Source: Croceivirga lutea (GTDB lineage Bacteria > Bacteroidota > Bacteroidia > Flavobacteriales > Flavobacteriaceae). From it: 64,000 bases of DNA. The stretch covers positions 100,261 through 164,260 of the forward strand of contig NZ_JACJUK010000007.1 of the NCBI RefSeq assembly GCF_014235875.1, in the 5' to 3' direction. The notes under the pieces are model-generated. The model did not search any database and had not been told where the DNA came from. It saw only the letters and a program-made list of their open reading frames with translations. The translations under genes and the position numbers were made by a program. Positions 29,228-37,177 of the stretch are shown in pieces (position 1 is the first letter of the stretch; every line of letters begins with the position of its first letter).

Positions 29228-31224
29228 ACATCAAACTCGCATTACCCCTTTTTGTTTTTCTACAGCTACTTGCCGCACATGCGCAAGAATCTGATTTAGC
29301 GCTTCCTATCCTTGATACACAAAACTATTTTGAAGAAAAAAATGGCATGGTAGCCGTTGAAGCGGAATTCTACTTCAAACAAACCAAAACGGACCAACGT
29401 CAGTGGTATCGATTTAATAAGCACAAAGCTCCGAAAAATCAAGCCAATCAGAATTATAGTTTAGGTTCAGGTAATAACGGCTTTATCAAAATTCTGCCCG
29501 ATACCCGAACCACACATGACGATAAATTGGTGCAGGGAACCAATTTTTCGAATTCCCCCGGTGAATTGGCCATTATTCATTATCAAGTAAAAATCAATAC
29601 GCCCGGGCGGTATTATGTTTGGGCGAGGGCGTACAGCACGGGTAGCGAAGACAATGGTGTTCATGTAGGCTTGAATGGGAAATGGCCCGAACATGGGCAG
29701 CGTATGCAATGGTGCGATGGTAAAAACAAGTGGACGTGGGCCAGCAAACAACGCACCAAAGAAGAGCACTGTGGTCTTGACCATGAAATCTATTTGGATA
29801 TTGATAAACCCGGATTACACCAAATACAGTTCAGCATGCGCGAAGATGGTTTTGCTATGGATAGATTCATGTTGACTACCGATAAGAATTTTGTTCCTTC
29901 AGAAAAAGGACCTCCAGCAAGAATACAATGGACGGAGCCATCTTACTATGAAACCATAAGTACTTCGGTCATTGAAAATAAAACCCTGCCCGTAGCCGAT
30001 TTTCCTGTGAAGGAAACGGGGTATTACAAAGATGCTGGCGGTCGTTGGTTGGCCATCAATCCGAATAAAAACAAAGAAGCCAGTACTACAACGGAGTTCA
30101 CCTTTAAACCCGGTGCGTACGATGTTGTTTTTGTGGGTGTTGGTGAAAACGATGGGCAGTCAAAATTTACGGTACTTATCAATGAAAAAGAGTTGGGCAC
30201 ATTCGCACCAGCACTTTCCCAAAAGTTATTTGAAGAAGGCAAAGAAGCGAACAAAGTTTGGGAAAATGTGTCTTTTAAAAAAGGGGATAAGATTACCGTA
30301 GTTTCTAAAATTGGCAGCAAAGATGGTAAGGAATGGGCCAGGGCCCGTTGGTCAGGACTCATTTTTGCTCCCGTTGGAAAAGGGAAAATCGTCAGTAGGG
30401 CATCAACAACACTGATGGTGAAAAATAAGGCTGAAACCCCAACGATCAAAGATCCAAAAGGCCGCATTGCTATTGTTGCCGATGGCAATTCTCCGGATCC
30501 GGATGATTTGGGAGGCACGGCCGTTTCCATTTCCCTATTGCGTGCTGCGGGACTAGAAGATAGGTTGGTGCATTATTCGCATAGCTGTGATTTAGAGCGG
30601 GTAGAACGGATTTCAGAACGGGCAGAAAAAGAACGGCACGCCCTAATGCAAACAGCCTGTGATGTAACCGCAAGGCGCTGGGGTGGTTTTGACGACCTTA
30701 CTTTTTTTGATGCCAAGTGGCAGCAAGAAGAGACAGTGGCAGATTTGGCAAATGCGATTAATACTTCTTCTGCCGATGACCCTTTGTGGATTGTGGAAGC
30801 TGGAGAACCTGATATTATAGGGATGGCCTTGGAGGCTTCAAAAAAATCAAAGCACCAATTCGTAAAAGTAGTCACACACCACCCCGCCAACGATGATGCA
30901 GGCGATTTTTATACCTGGCAACAAATATTGGATTTTGGGGTGGAAGAGGTTAGAATACCCGACCAAAACGTTAACCTGAAAGTGAACCTAGACCGATGGG
31001 ACTGGGCAAAAGAACACCCCGACCCAAGAATTCAGTGGGTGTGGTTACTGGGCAAAATCGCGGAAGTCGATGATGTGGTCAAATTTCAAAAAGGAAAATG
31101 GGACTGTTCTGATGCCGGAATGGTGCTGTATTGGATAACAGGTGCCACAAATGGTGGGTTAAACCTAGGTACGGTAGATGATGTAAAGCATATTTTGTTG
31201 AACCATATTGAAAAAGCACCTTGA
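29224..31224 (+). CDS. Secreted protein with two beta-sandwich domains and a nucleoside-hydrolase-like domain
   Basis: 666 aa with a Sec signal (to about residue 20, LLAAHAQ). Residues about 25-215 form a carbohydrate-binding-like beta domain (MVAVEAEFYFKQTKTDQRQW, GRYYVWARAYSTGS, LHQIQFSMREDGFAMDR) resembling the C-terminal domain of GH115 proteins. Residues about 250-390 are a second beta domain (WLAINPNKNKEASTT, AYDVVFVGVGENDGQSKF). Residues about 400-666 look like a nucleoside-hydrolase fold: the acidic cluster DGNSPDPDDLGGTAVS resembles the calcium-binding DxDxxxDD motif, and IVEAGEPDIIGMAL and KVVTHHPANDDAG also fit. In the periplasm the substrate is likely a glycan-derived glycoside rather than a nucleoside. 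Coupled to DUF1080 upstream; 2 bp from the ThuA gene. Confidence 0.72.
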   Translation: MNIKLALPLFVFLQLLAAHAQESDLALPILDTQNYFEEKNGMVAVEAEFYFKQTKTDQRQWYRFNKHKAPKNQANQNYSLGSGNNGFIKILPDTRTTHDDKLVQGTNFSNSPGELAIIHYQVKINTPGRYYVWARAYSTGSEDNGVHVGLNGKWPEHGQRMQWCDGKNKWTWASKQRTKEEHCGLDHEIYLDIDKPGLHQIQFSMREDGFAMDRFMLTTDKNFVPSEKGPPARIQWTEPSYYETISTSVIENKTLPVADFPVKETGYYKDAGGRWLAINPNKNKEASTTTEFTFKPGAYDVVFVGVGENDGQSKFTVLINEKELGTFAPALSQKLFEEGKEANKVWENVSFKKGDKITVVSKIGSKDGKEWARARWSGLIFAPVGKGKIVSRASTTLMVKNKAETPTIKDPKGRIAIVADGNSPDPDDLGGTAVSISLLRAAGLEDRLVHYSHSCDLERVERISERAEKERHALMQTACDVTARRWGGFDDLTFFDAKWQQEETVADLANAINTSSADDPLWIVEAGEPDIIGMALEASKKSKHQFVKVVTHHPANDDAGDFYTWQQILDFGVEEVRIPDQNVNLKVNLDRWDWAKEHPDPRIQWVWLLGKIAEVDDVVKFQKGKWDCSDAGMVLYWITGATNGGLNLGTVDDVKHILLNHIEKAP

Positions 31225-31226
31225 AT

Positions 31227-32207
31227 ATGAAGCGATATGTAACTCCTGTAAAGTCCATTTTATATGTGATTCTTCTAACGTCATTTCTAGGTTGTGCCCA
31301 AAACAAATTGAAAGTCTTGATTGTTGACGGACAAAACAACCATGCCGTGTGGCCAAAGTCTACCATCATGATGAAACAATATTTAGAAGAATCAGGGCTT
31401 TTTAGTGTTACGGTACAACGCACCAAAAGTGTTTGGAAGGCAGAACGGGAAGAAGATTTTCTAGCCTTGGCCAGTACCGGGGATGTAACTTTGGTGGAGG
31501 AACCAATAACGGATGCATCTTTTGGCCCCAACTTTTCCGACTATGATGTAGTGGTCAGTAATTTTGGCTGGCGTGCAGCCCCTTGGCCAGAGGCAACCCA
31601 AAAAGCTTTTGAAGCGTACATAAACGCGGGCGGCGGATTTGTAAGCGTACACGCTGCCGATAATTCCTTCCCCGAATGGAAAGCCTACAACACCATGATT
31701 GGCTTGGGTGGCTGGGGCAACCGAACCGAAAAAGATGGGCCCTATGTCTATTATGACAATATGGGTAAAAAAATCACGGATAATACTGTAGGAAAAGCTG
31801 GTGCCCATGGTAAACGACATCGTTTTCCCGTCACAATAAGAGATACAGAACACCCAATCACCAAAGGGATGCCAAAGGTTTGGCTTACGGGCATCGATGA
31901 ATGCTATGCCAAACTTCGTGGGCCGGCAAAGAACATGACCATTTTGGCGACTGGCAAAGATTTGAGTGAAACCGCTCCCACAGACCGAAATGAGCCTTTA
32001 CTAATGACCATCGACTATGGTGAGGGTCGTATTTTTCACACCACCTTGGGGCATGACACCGATTCCTTTGAAAATGTCGGCTTTATCGTATCATTTTTAC
32101 GGGGAACGGAATGGGCGGCAACAGGGAAAGTGACCCAAAAAATACCCGAAGATTTTCCAACTGAAACAGCACCAAACAAAAGGACATTTCAACTAAGCAA
32201 ACACTAA
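31227..32207 (+). CDS. ThuA-like domain lipoprotein
   Basis: 326 aa from ATG 31227; TTG 31221 overlaps the previous stop. The signal ends in lipobox FLGC. The remainder is a ThuA-type class-I-glutamine-amidotransferase-like domain: KVLIVDGQNNHAVWPKS, YDVVVSNFGWRAAPW, GGGFVSVHAADNSFPEW, GAHGKRHRFPVTIRDTEHPITKGMP and YGEGRIFHTTLGHDTD. ThuA proteins take part in a 3-keto-disaccharide route (trehalose/maltitol utilisation), which fits the surrounding DUF1080 and Gfo/Idh genes. The exact reaction here is unknown; it is periplasmic by its signal. Two bp after the nucleoside-hydrolase-like gene and 11 bp before a DUF1080 gene, so within the same operon. Confidence 0.9.
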   Translation: MKRYVTPVKSILYVILLTSFLGCAQNKLKVLIVDGQNNHAVWPKSTIMMKQYLEESGLFSVTVQRTKSVWKAEREEDFLALASTGDVTLVEEPITDASFGPNFSDYDVVVSNFGWRAAPWPEATQKAFEAYINAGGGFVSVHAADNSFPEWKAYNTMIGLGGWGNRTEKDGPYVYYDNMGKKITDNTVGKAGAHGKRHRFPVTIRDTEHPITKGMPKVWLTGIDECYAKLRGPAKNMTILATGKDLSETAPTDRNEPLLMTIDYGEGRIFHTTLGHDTDSFENVGFIVSFLRGTEWAATGKVTQKIPEDFPTETAPNKRTFQLSKH

Positions 32208-32218
32208 ACCAACGCTCC

Positions 32219-33094
32219 ATGAAAAACAATACCCTTATCGTGATAATCTCGGTCTTTTTAGTCACGGGTCATTATCAAATGATGGCACAAAAAGATTTTA
32301 AAAATCCAATTAAAAAAATTAAATCAAAAGATTGGGTATCCCTTTTGGACCAAAACCTATCGGAATGGGAAGTATGGACAGGGGTACCTGAACCCTCTGT
32401 CAAAAACCTTCCAAAAAACTATCAAAAAGATGAAAATGGAGCAAATAAAGCACCTATTGGTCTGGGCGACCCCATGGGTATTTTCTCAGTGACCGAAGAT
32501 GAAAACGGTGAGCTTATCCTTAATATATCAGGAGAGGTATATGCAGGTCTAACGTCAAAAAAAGAATATGCCAACTACCACCTCACTTTTTTGTTCAGAT
32601 GGGGCGAAAGAAAATATGAACCGCGTTTGGAACGCAAACGGGATAACGGTCTGCTCTATCATTGTCACGGAGAACATGGTGCGTTTTGGAACGTTTGGAA
32701 GTCTAGTCTTGAATTTCAAATTCAGGAAGGTGATTTTGGCGACTTGTACACTTTGGCGGGCACAAAAGCAAAAGTAACCGTGGATGAAGAGGGCAAATGG
32801 TCGGACGGTTCCAATTTGATAAATAATGGTGTACGTGTAAAGCGTAAAATTGACGTTGAAAGTCCGCACGGACAGTGGACCCGCGTTGATCTTTACGTGT
32901 TGGGCGATAGTTCGGCACATGTAGTTAATGGAAATGTGGTGCTGGCATTGACCGATGCGATTTCAAAGGAAGGAAACATACTGGATTCAGGACAGCTACA
33001 GATACAATCGGAAAGTGCGGAATGTTATATCAAGGACATGCACCTTCGTCCTATTTCAAAATTTCCAAAATGGATAGATAGGGAACTCCCTTAA
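32219..33094 (+). CDS. DUF1080 (3-keto-disaccharide hydrolase) protein, secreted
   Basis: 291 aa with a Sec signal (LIVIISVFLVTGHYQMMAQ). The DUF1080 domain (about 35-288) has WVSLLDQNLSEWEVWTG, YANYHLTFLFRWGE, NGLLYHCHGEHGAFW, LEFQIQEGDFGDLYTLAGT and HVVNGNVVLALTDA. It is longer than the neighbouring DUF1080 at 28460, with an insertion after the first strand (VPEPSVKNLPKNYQKDE), so the two are distant paralogues that could act on different keto-glycosides. Fourth DUF1080 domain within about 6 kb. Confidence 0.88.
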   Translation: MKNNTLIVIISVFLVTGHYQMMAQKDFKNPIKKIKSKDWVSLLDQNLSEWEVWTGVPEPSVKNLPKNYQKDENGANKAPIGLGDPMGIFSVTEDENGELILNISGEVYAGLTSKKEYANYHLTFLFRWGERKYEPRLERKRDNGLLYHCHGEHGAFWNVWKSSLEFQIQEGDFGDLYTLAGTKAKVTVDEEGKWSDGSNLINNGVRVKRKIDVESPHGQWTRVDLYVLGDSSAHVVNGNVVLALTDAISKEGNILDSGQLQIQSESAECYIKDMHLRPISKFPKWIDRELP

Positions 33095-33131
33095 GTTTAA
33101 CACATTGTTCAAATAAAAACAAACACCATAA

Positions 33132-35606
33132 ATGAAACAGTTGAGATTACTTATAACACAGTTGACCTTGCTGTTTTGCATCGGATTAGTGGGTGCCCAA
33201 TCTTTAGAACATCCAGTAATTTATACAACCAGCAGTGAAAGAGCTGAACTGTTAAAAACAATTGAAACCCATTCTTGGGCAAAGGCAATCGTAGAGGAAC
33301 TGCATCAAAATATTGACACCAAACTAAAAGTTCACGCAACAAAGCCGACCGAGGTTTTGGGCAATATACCTGTATTTAGCAGTGGTAGAAAAAAGAAAGG
33401 GGAACAGGCTGCCTCACCTTTGGCCGCACAACACTATGCCTTATTGAAATTGGCATCGGAAGCAGGCATGTTGTATTACCTCACCCAAGAAGAAGCATAT
33501 GCGCAGTTCGCGGCTGATATTTTACAAGTCTACATCGAAGAATTGGCTCCCCGTTCACCACAAACGACGACCATAACTGGCAATGCATTTTTTGACCCCA
33601 GAACCACCTATCCACATATTGCGTTGACCTACGATTTCATACATCCATTTCTAAAAAAAGAAGGCACTAAAGTATACAGCATTTCCAAAGAAAAATATAT
33701 TCCCTTTGACAATGGACAAGCACAAAAAGCCCTGAAAAATATCGTCGGCAACGTACTTCAGGAATACGGAAAACCTGATATTCACGGTAAGGTGGTTAGC
33801 AACCATCCAATTCTGACTTCGCCTGGCGCTTTGTTCACCATCTTATGTATCGAAGATGATACCGAACGTGAACGATTGTTCAATATCTTTTGGGAGAAGG
33901 GTACGGCACATCAAAATTCCTTTAAAAACACCATTCTGCCCATTTTTTCTGAGCAGGGATTATGGCCAGAGTCGCTGAGCTATGGCTTTATGCCCATTGT
34001 ATCGATGAACCTCAACATCATCGACCGTATCAAACCAGAACTCAAGGTGACGGAAGAGGCAAAATATATTTTCAACGGCAGCTTTTTATACGATTACTTA
34101 AGGCACCCCGACCGACGGTTTGTTCGCTACGGTGATTCTAAACGAAATAATGATTTCTCCGCCAACAATTACCGCTATGCGCTACATGTTGCCCAACGGC
34201 GTAGGTATACTACAATTGAACAGAAAGCCAAATTGGCCTTACAACAAGCCTATGAGGCCAATGGTGGTTACCGACCTAGTATGACCAGTAGCGGCCCTTA
34301 CGACCAATACCAGCACTTACAACTGTTTTGGGGAGTGCCTATCCCCAAAAAACAGGATGAACAATTAGATTTCAATAAAAAAACCGTTGTCGTAACCCAT
34401 GCCGGAGTAGCCCTAGAGCGAAATTATGTACCCGAAAAAAACGAGCTATTCGGACTCTGCGGAATCATCGGGGGCGCTCACTACGTGCATTCACACGTAA
34501 CGGGTATTTCAATGGAGCTTTATGGCGCAGGCTACGTCATGGCGCCCAATGCTGGACTTCCGCCTACAGTACCCGAAAGACAAATACCGCTTCACGAACA
34601 TTATTTTAGGTTATATGCAGGCAACAATACCATTGTGGTAAACGGAACCTCGCATGGACTTGATGAGGGCTCTTGGAAACGGAGGGCAAACGTTTGGCAA
34701 AATACCGTGGCCAATATAGCCGCCGAACCAAAACATTTGGAAGAAGGGATTGCCGATGAATTCAGTTTTGCGACCCAATTTTTAGAGGATACCGTGAACG
34801 ATGCAACACAAGAGCGCACACTGAGCACGATTAGAACCAGTGCAACTACAGGATATTACTTGGATGTTTTTCGCTCCAAGTCAAATGGGGAGAATAAGTT
34901 TCATGATTATATCTACCACAATATTGGTGATAGCGCGCATATTCTAGATTCCAGTAGCCAAGAACTAGCTTTACAACCAACAGACCGCTATCAAAATGAT
35001 ATTGGCGATGTAACCAAATCACCTGGTTGGCGTTATTTTGAAGAAACCGAAACCACCAAAGCAACGGACAAAGCGGTCAAAGTAAGATTTGATGTAAAAT
35101 ACGATGACCGATACATGCACCTATTTGTTCCTAATGGGGTTTCTAGGGCATACACCAAAGCCTTGGCACCACCCACTAGAGAAGCTAAACATGGCTATGT
35201 GTACAAAAAGACGCAAGTACTTGCAATTAGACAAGAGGGAGAGGCATGGAAGCGACCGTTTGTGGCGATTTTGGAACCTTCATTAAACGAAGCATCAAGC
35301 GTTGAAAAAGTCAATCCCCTATGGGATGGAGATAAACTTTTGGGTGCCATAGTCGTATCCAAAGTCGGTGCAATCCAAATTACAGATTATATCATCTCAC
35401 AAGAAAAGAAAGACGCTTTATATCACAATACGGAACTGGACTTATTGTTTGAGGGTAGGTTTGGTATTGTCCGTACCGTTAATGGTTTGGATCAAAACGA
35501 AGTCATTTTATATATTGGTGAAGGAGCCCGTTTGCAGTGGCAAAAAAACGCATTGGAAGCAGCAAACGATAGAAGGGGAATAGAACGTTTTAAGCAAATA
35601 GATTAA
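33132..35606 (+). CDS. Heparinase II/III-like protein (candidate polysaccharide lyase), secreted
   Basis: 824 aa, Sec signal to about residue 22 (LLFCIGLVGAQ). It is a paralogue of the protein at 22938: the N-terminal helix WAKAIVEELHQNIDTKL aligns with WAKATYEELKQSVDAQV, and NHPILTSPGALF, WPESLSYGF, YVHSHVTGISMELYGAG, RLYAGNNTIVVNG and TSATTGYYLDVFRSKS all have counterparts. Predicted alpha/alpha toroid plus beta-sandwich lyase fold. Unlike the paralogue it has no lipobox, so one may be membrane anchored and one free in the periplasm. Substrate is inferred as uronic-acid-containing sulfated rhamnan oligomers. It is 2 bp upstream of a sulfatase gene. Confidence 0.82.
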   Translation: MKQLRLLITQLTLLFCIGLVGAQSLEHPVIYTTSSERAELLKTIETHSWAKAIVEELHQNIDTKLKVHATKPTEVLGNIPVFSSGRKKKGEQAASPLAAQHYALLKLASEAGMLYYLTQEEAYAQFAADILQVYIEELAPRSPQTTTITGNAFFDPRTTYPHIALTYDFIHPFLKKEGTKVYSISKEKYIPFDNGQAQKALKNIVGNVLQEYGKPDIHGKVVSNHPILTSPGALFTILCIEDDTERERLFNIFWEKGTAHQNSFKNTILPIFSEQGLWPESLSYGFMPIVSMNLNIIDRIKPELKVTEEAKYIFNGSFLYDYLRHPDRRFVRYGDSKRNNDFSANNYRYALHVAQRRRYTTIEQKAKLALQQAYEANGGYRPSMTSSGPYDQYQHLQLFWGVPIPKKQDEQLDFNKKTVVVTHAGVALERNYVPEKNELFGLCGIIGGAHYVHSHVTGISMELYGAGYVMAPNAGLPPTVPERQIPLHEHYFRLYAGNNTIVVNGTSHGLDEGSWKRRANVWQNTVANIAAEPKHLEEGIADEFSFATQFLEDTVNDATQERTLSTIRTSATTGYYLDVFRSKSNGENKFHDYIYHNIGDSAHILDSSSQELALQPTDRYQNDIGDVTKSPGWRYFEETETTKATDKAVKVRFDVKYDDRYMHLFVPNGVSRAYTKALAPPTREAKHGYVYKKTQVLAIRQEGEAWKRPFVAILEPSLNEASSVEKVNPLWDGDKLLGAIVVSKVGAIQITDYIISQEKKDALYHNTELDLLFEGRFGIVRTVNGLDQNEVILYIGEGARLQWQKNALEAANDRRGIERFKQID

Positions 35607-35608
35607 AG

Positions 35609-37177
35609 ATGAAAACAAGTCAAGTTATTATCCTTCTTGTCTTGTTTGTCATGGCAAGTTGTAAAAAACCGAAATCACATAAGAATGTGCTGTTCATTTT
35701 GGTGGATGATTACGGCTATAACGATATGAGTTTTAGAAACGATAGTTTCTATGAAACTCCTAATATTGACCAACTAGCAAGTGAAAGTACCGTTTTTACC
35801 GAAGGATACGCCAACTCAAGGGTCTGTAGTCCGTCTAGGGCGAGCATTATGACCGGAAAGTTTACGGCACGGCATGGTATTACCGATTGGATTGGCGCAG
35901 CTGCGGGCGAGGCATGGCGAAAAAAGGGACGGTTCAATAAACTGCTGCCACCAGAATACATAAGGGAACTACCATCAGAAGATATAACACTTGCGGAAGC
36001 TTTAAAGGCTAGGGGGTACACTACTTTTTTTGCCGGAAAATGGCATCTGGGCGAGAAAGGGTCTTGGCCCGAAGACCATGGGTTTGACATCAATATCGGT
36101 GGCACCGGTTCAGGAAGCCCCCGTGGAGGCTATTTTTCGCCGTTCAACAATCCGAATTTAGACAATAATAAAGACGGTGAAAACCTAAGTATGCGTTTGG
36201 CGAATGAAACCGTCAGTTTTATAAAAGCGCATCAAGCGCAACCTTTTTTTGCTTTTCTATCCTTTTATGCGGTTCACGGCCCCATACAGACCACCGAAAA
36301 AAAATGGAGCAAATATCAAGCAAAGGCAGTTAAAAATGGTATTGCCAAGGTAGGTTTTGAAATGGGTCATTTTTTACCAATACGGCAACAACAAGACAAT
36401 CCCGTATACGCGGGCCTAGTCGAAAGTATGGATGATGCGGTCGGAAAGGTGTTAACCAATCTTCAAGCCCTTGGGCTGGATAAAAACACCATGGTCATTT
36501 TTACTTCAGACAATGGTGGTGTGGTTTCTGGGGATAATTATGCCACAACCAACTTCCCTTTAAGAGGTGGTAAGGGATACCAATTTGAAGGCGGTATCAA
36601 AGAACCTTATTTCATTAAAGTGCCTTGGTTAGAAACTCAAGAAAGAACCTCAGACGTTCCAGTGACGGGAGCTGATTTGTATCCTACCATTTTAGATTTT
36701 ACCGGTCTTGACCTCAAACCCCAACAACATCAAGACGGTACCAGTCTAAAACCATTGTTGATTGGAGAAGCCTTGAAAGAGCGTCCTTTGATTTGGCATT
36801 ATCCTCATTATGGGAACCAAGGTGGTGAACCCTCGTCCATCATCCGAAGGGGTAAATGGAAATTGATTCATTATCACGAAGATGGCCGGGATGCGCTGTA
36901 TAATTTAAAAACAGATGTTGGCGAGGCAACTGACGTTTCCGAAGCTAACGAAGTTGTAACTGCGCAATTAAAGCAGGAACTTTTTGAGTATTTAGAAAGT
37001 ACAGGTGCTGAATTTCCTATGTCAGATGCCCTATATGATGCTGAATTGGAAAACGCCTACCTTCAAAAAATAGCCACACAAAAACTGCGACAACTAGAAG
37101 AACAACGATTACAAATGTTACGTCCCGATTTTAAACCCAATGCGGATTGGTGGGGCAGTCAAACAACCAAAGACTAA
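35609..37177 (+). CDS. S1-family sulfatase, lipoprotein
   Basis: 522 aa with lipobox MASC near residue 18. Metal motif VDDYGYNDM, catalytic C73 in CSPSR followed by ASIMTGKFTARHG, FAGKWHLGEKGSWPEDHGFD, a PFFAFLSFYAVHGP segment and FTSDNGGV. It resembles the protein at 59741 (both have the KWHL plus long GG-rich substrate loop), an arylsulfatase-A-like branch, possibly S1_16. The last 50 residues are charged and helical (ELENAYLQKIATQKLRQLEE). Its TAA shares one base with the ATG of the next gene (TAATG), indicating translational coupling with the GH106-like protein. The sulfate position attacked cannot be read from sequence. Confidence 0.92.
   Translation: MKTSQVIILLVLFVMASCKKPKSHKNVLFILVDDYGYNDMSFRNDSFYETPNIDQLASESTVFTEGYANSRVCSPSRASIMTGKFTARHGITDWIGAAAGEAWRKKGRFNKLLPPEYIRELPSEDITLAEALKARGYTTFFAGKWHLGEKGSWPEDHGFDINIGGTGSGSPRGGYFSPFNNPNLDNNKDGENLSMRLANETVSFIKAHQAQPFFAFLSFYAVHGPIQTTEKKWSKYQAKAVKNGIAKVGFEMGHFLPIRQQQDNPVYAGLVESMDDAVGKVLTNLQALGLDKNTMVIFTSDNGGVVSGDNYATTNFPLRGGKGYQFEGGIKEPYFIKVPWLETQERTSDVPVTGADLYPTILDFTGLDLKPQQHQDGTSLKPLLIGEALKERPLIWHYPHYGNQGGEPSSIIRRGKWKLIHYHEDGRDALYNLKTDVGEATDVSEANEVVTAQLKQELFEYLESTGAEFPMSDALYDAELENAYLQKIATQKLRQLEEQRLQMLRPDFKPNADWWGSQTTKD

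Noticed and set aside
30024..30530. Open frame of 168 codons on the minus strand
   Set aside because: Opposite the nucleoside-hydrolase-like gene, low-complexity Ser/Pro-rich translation; a shadow frame.
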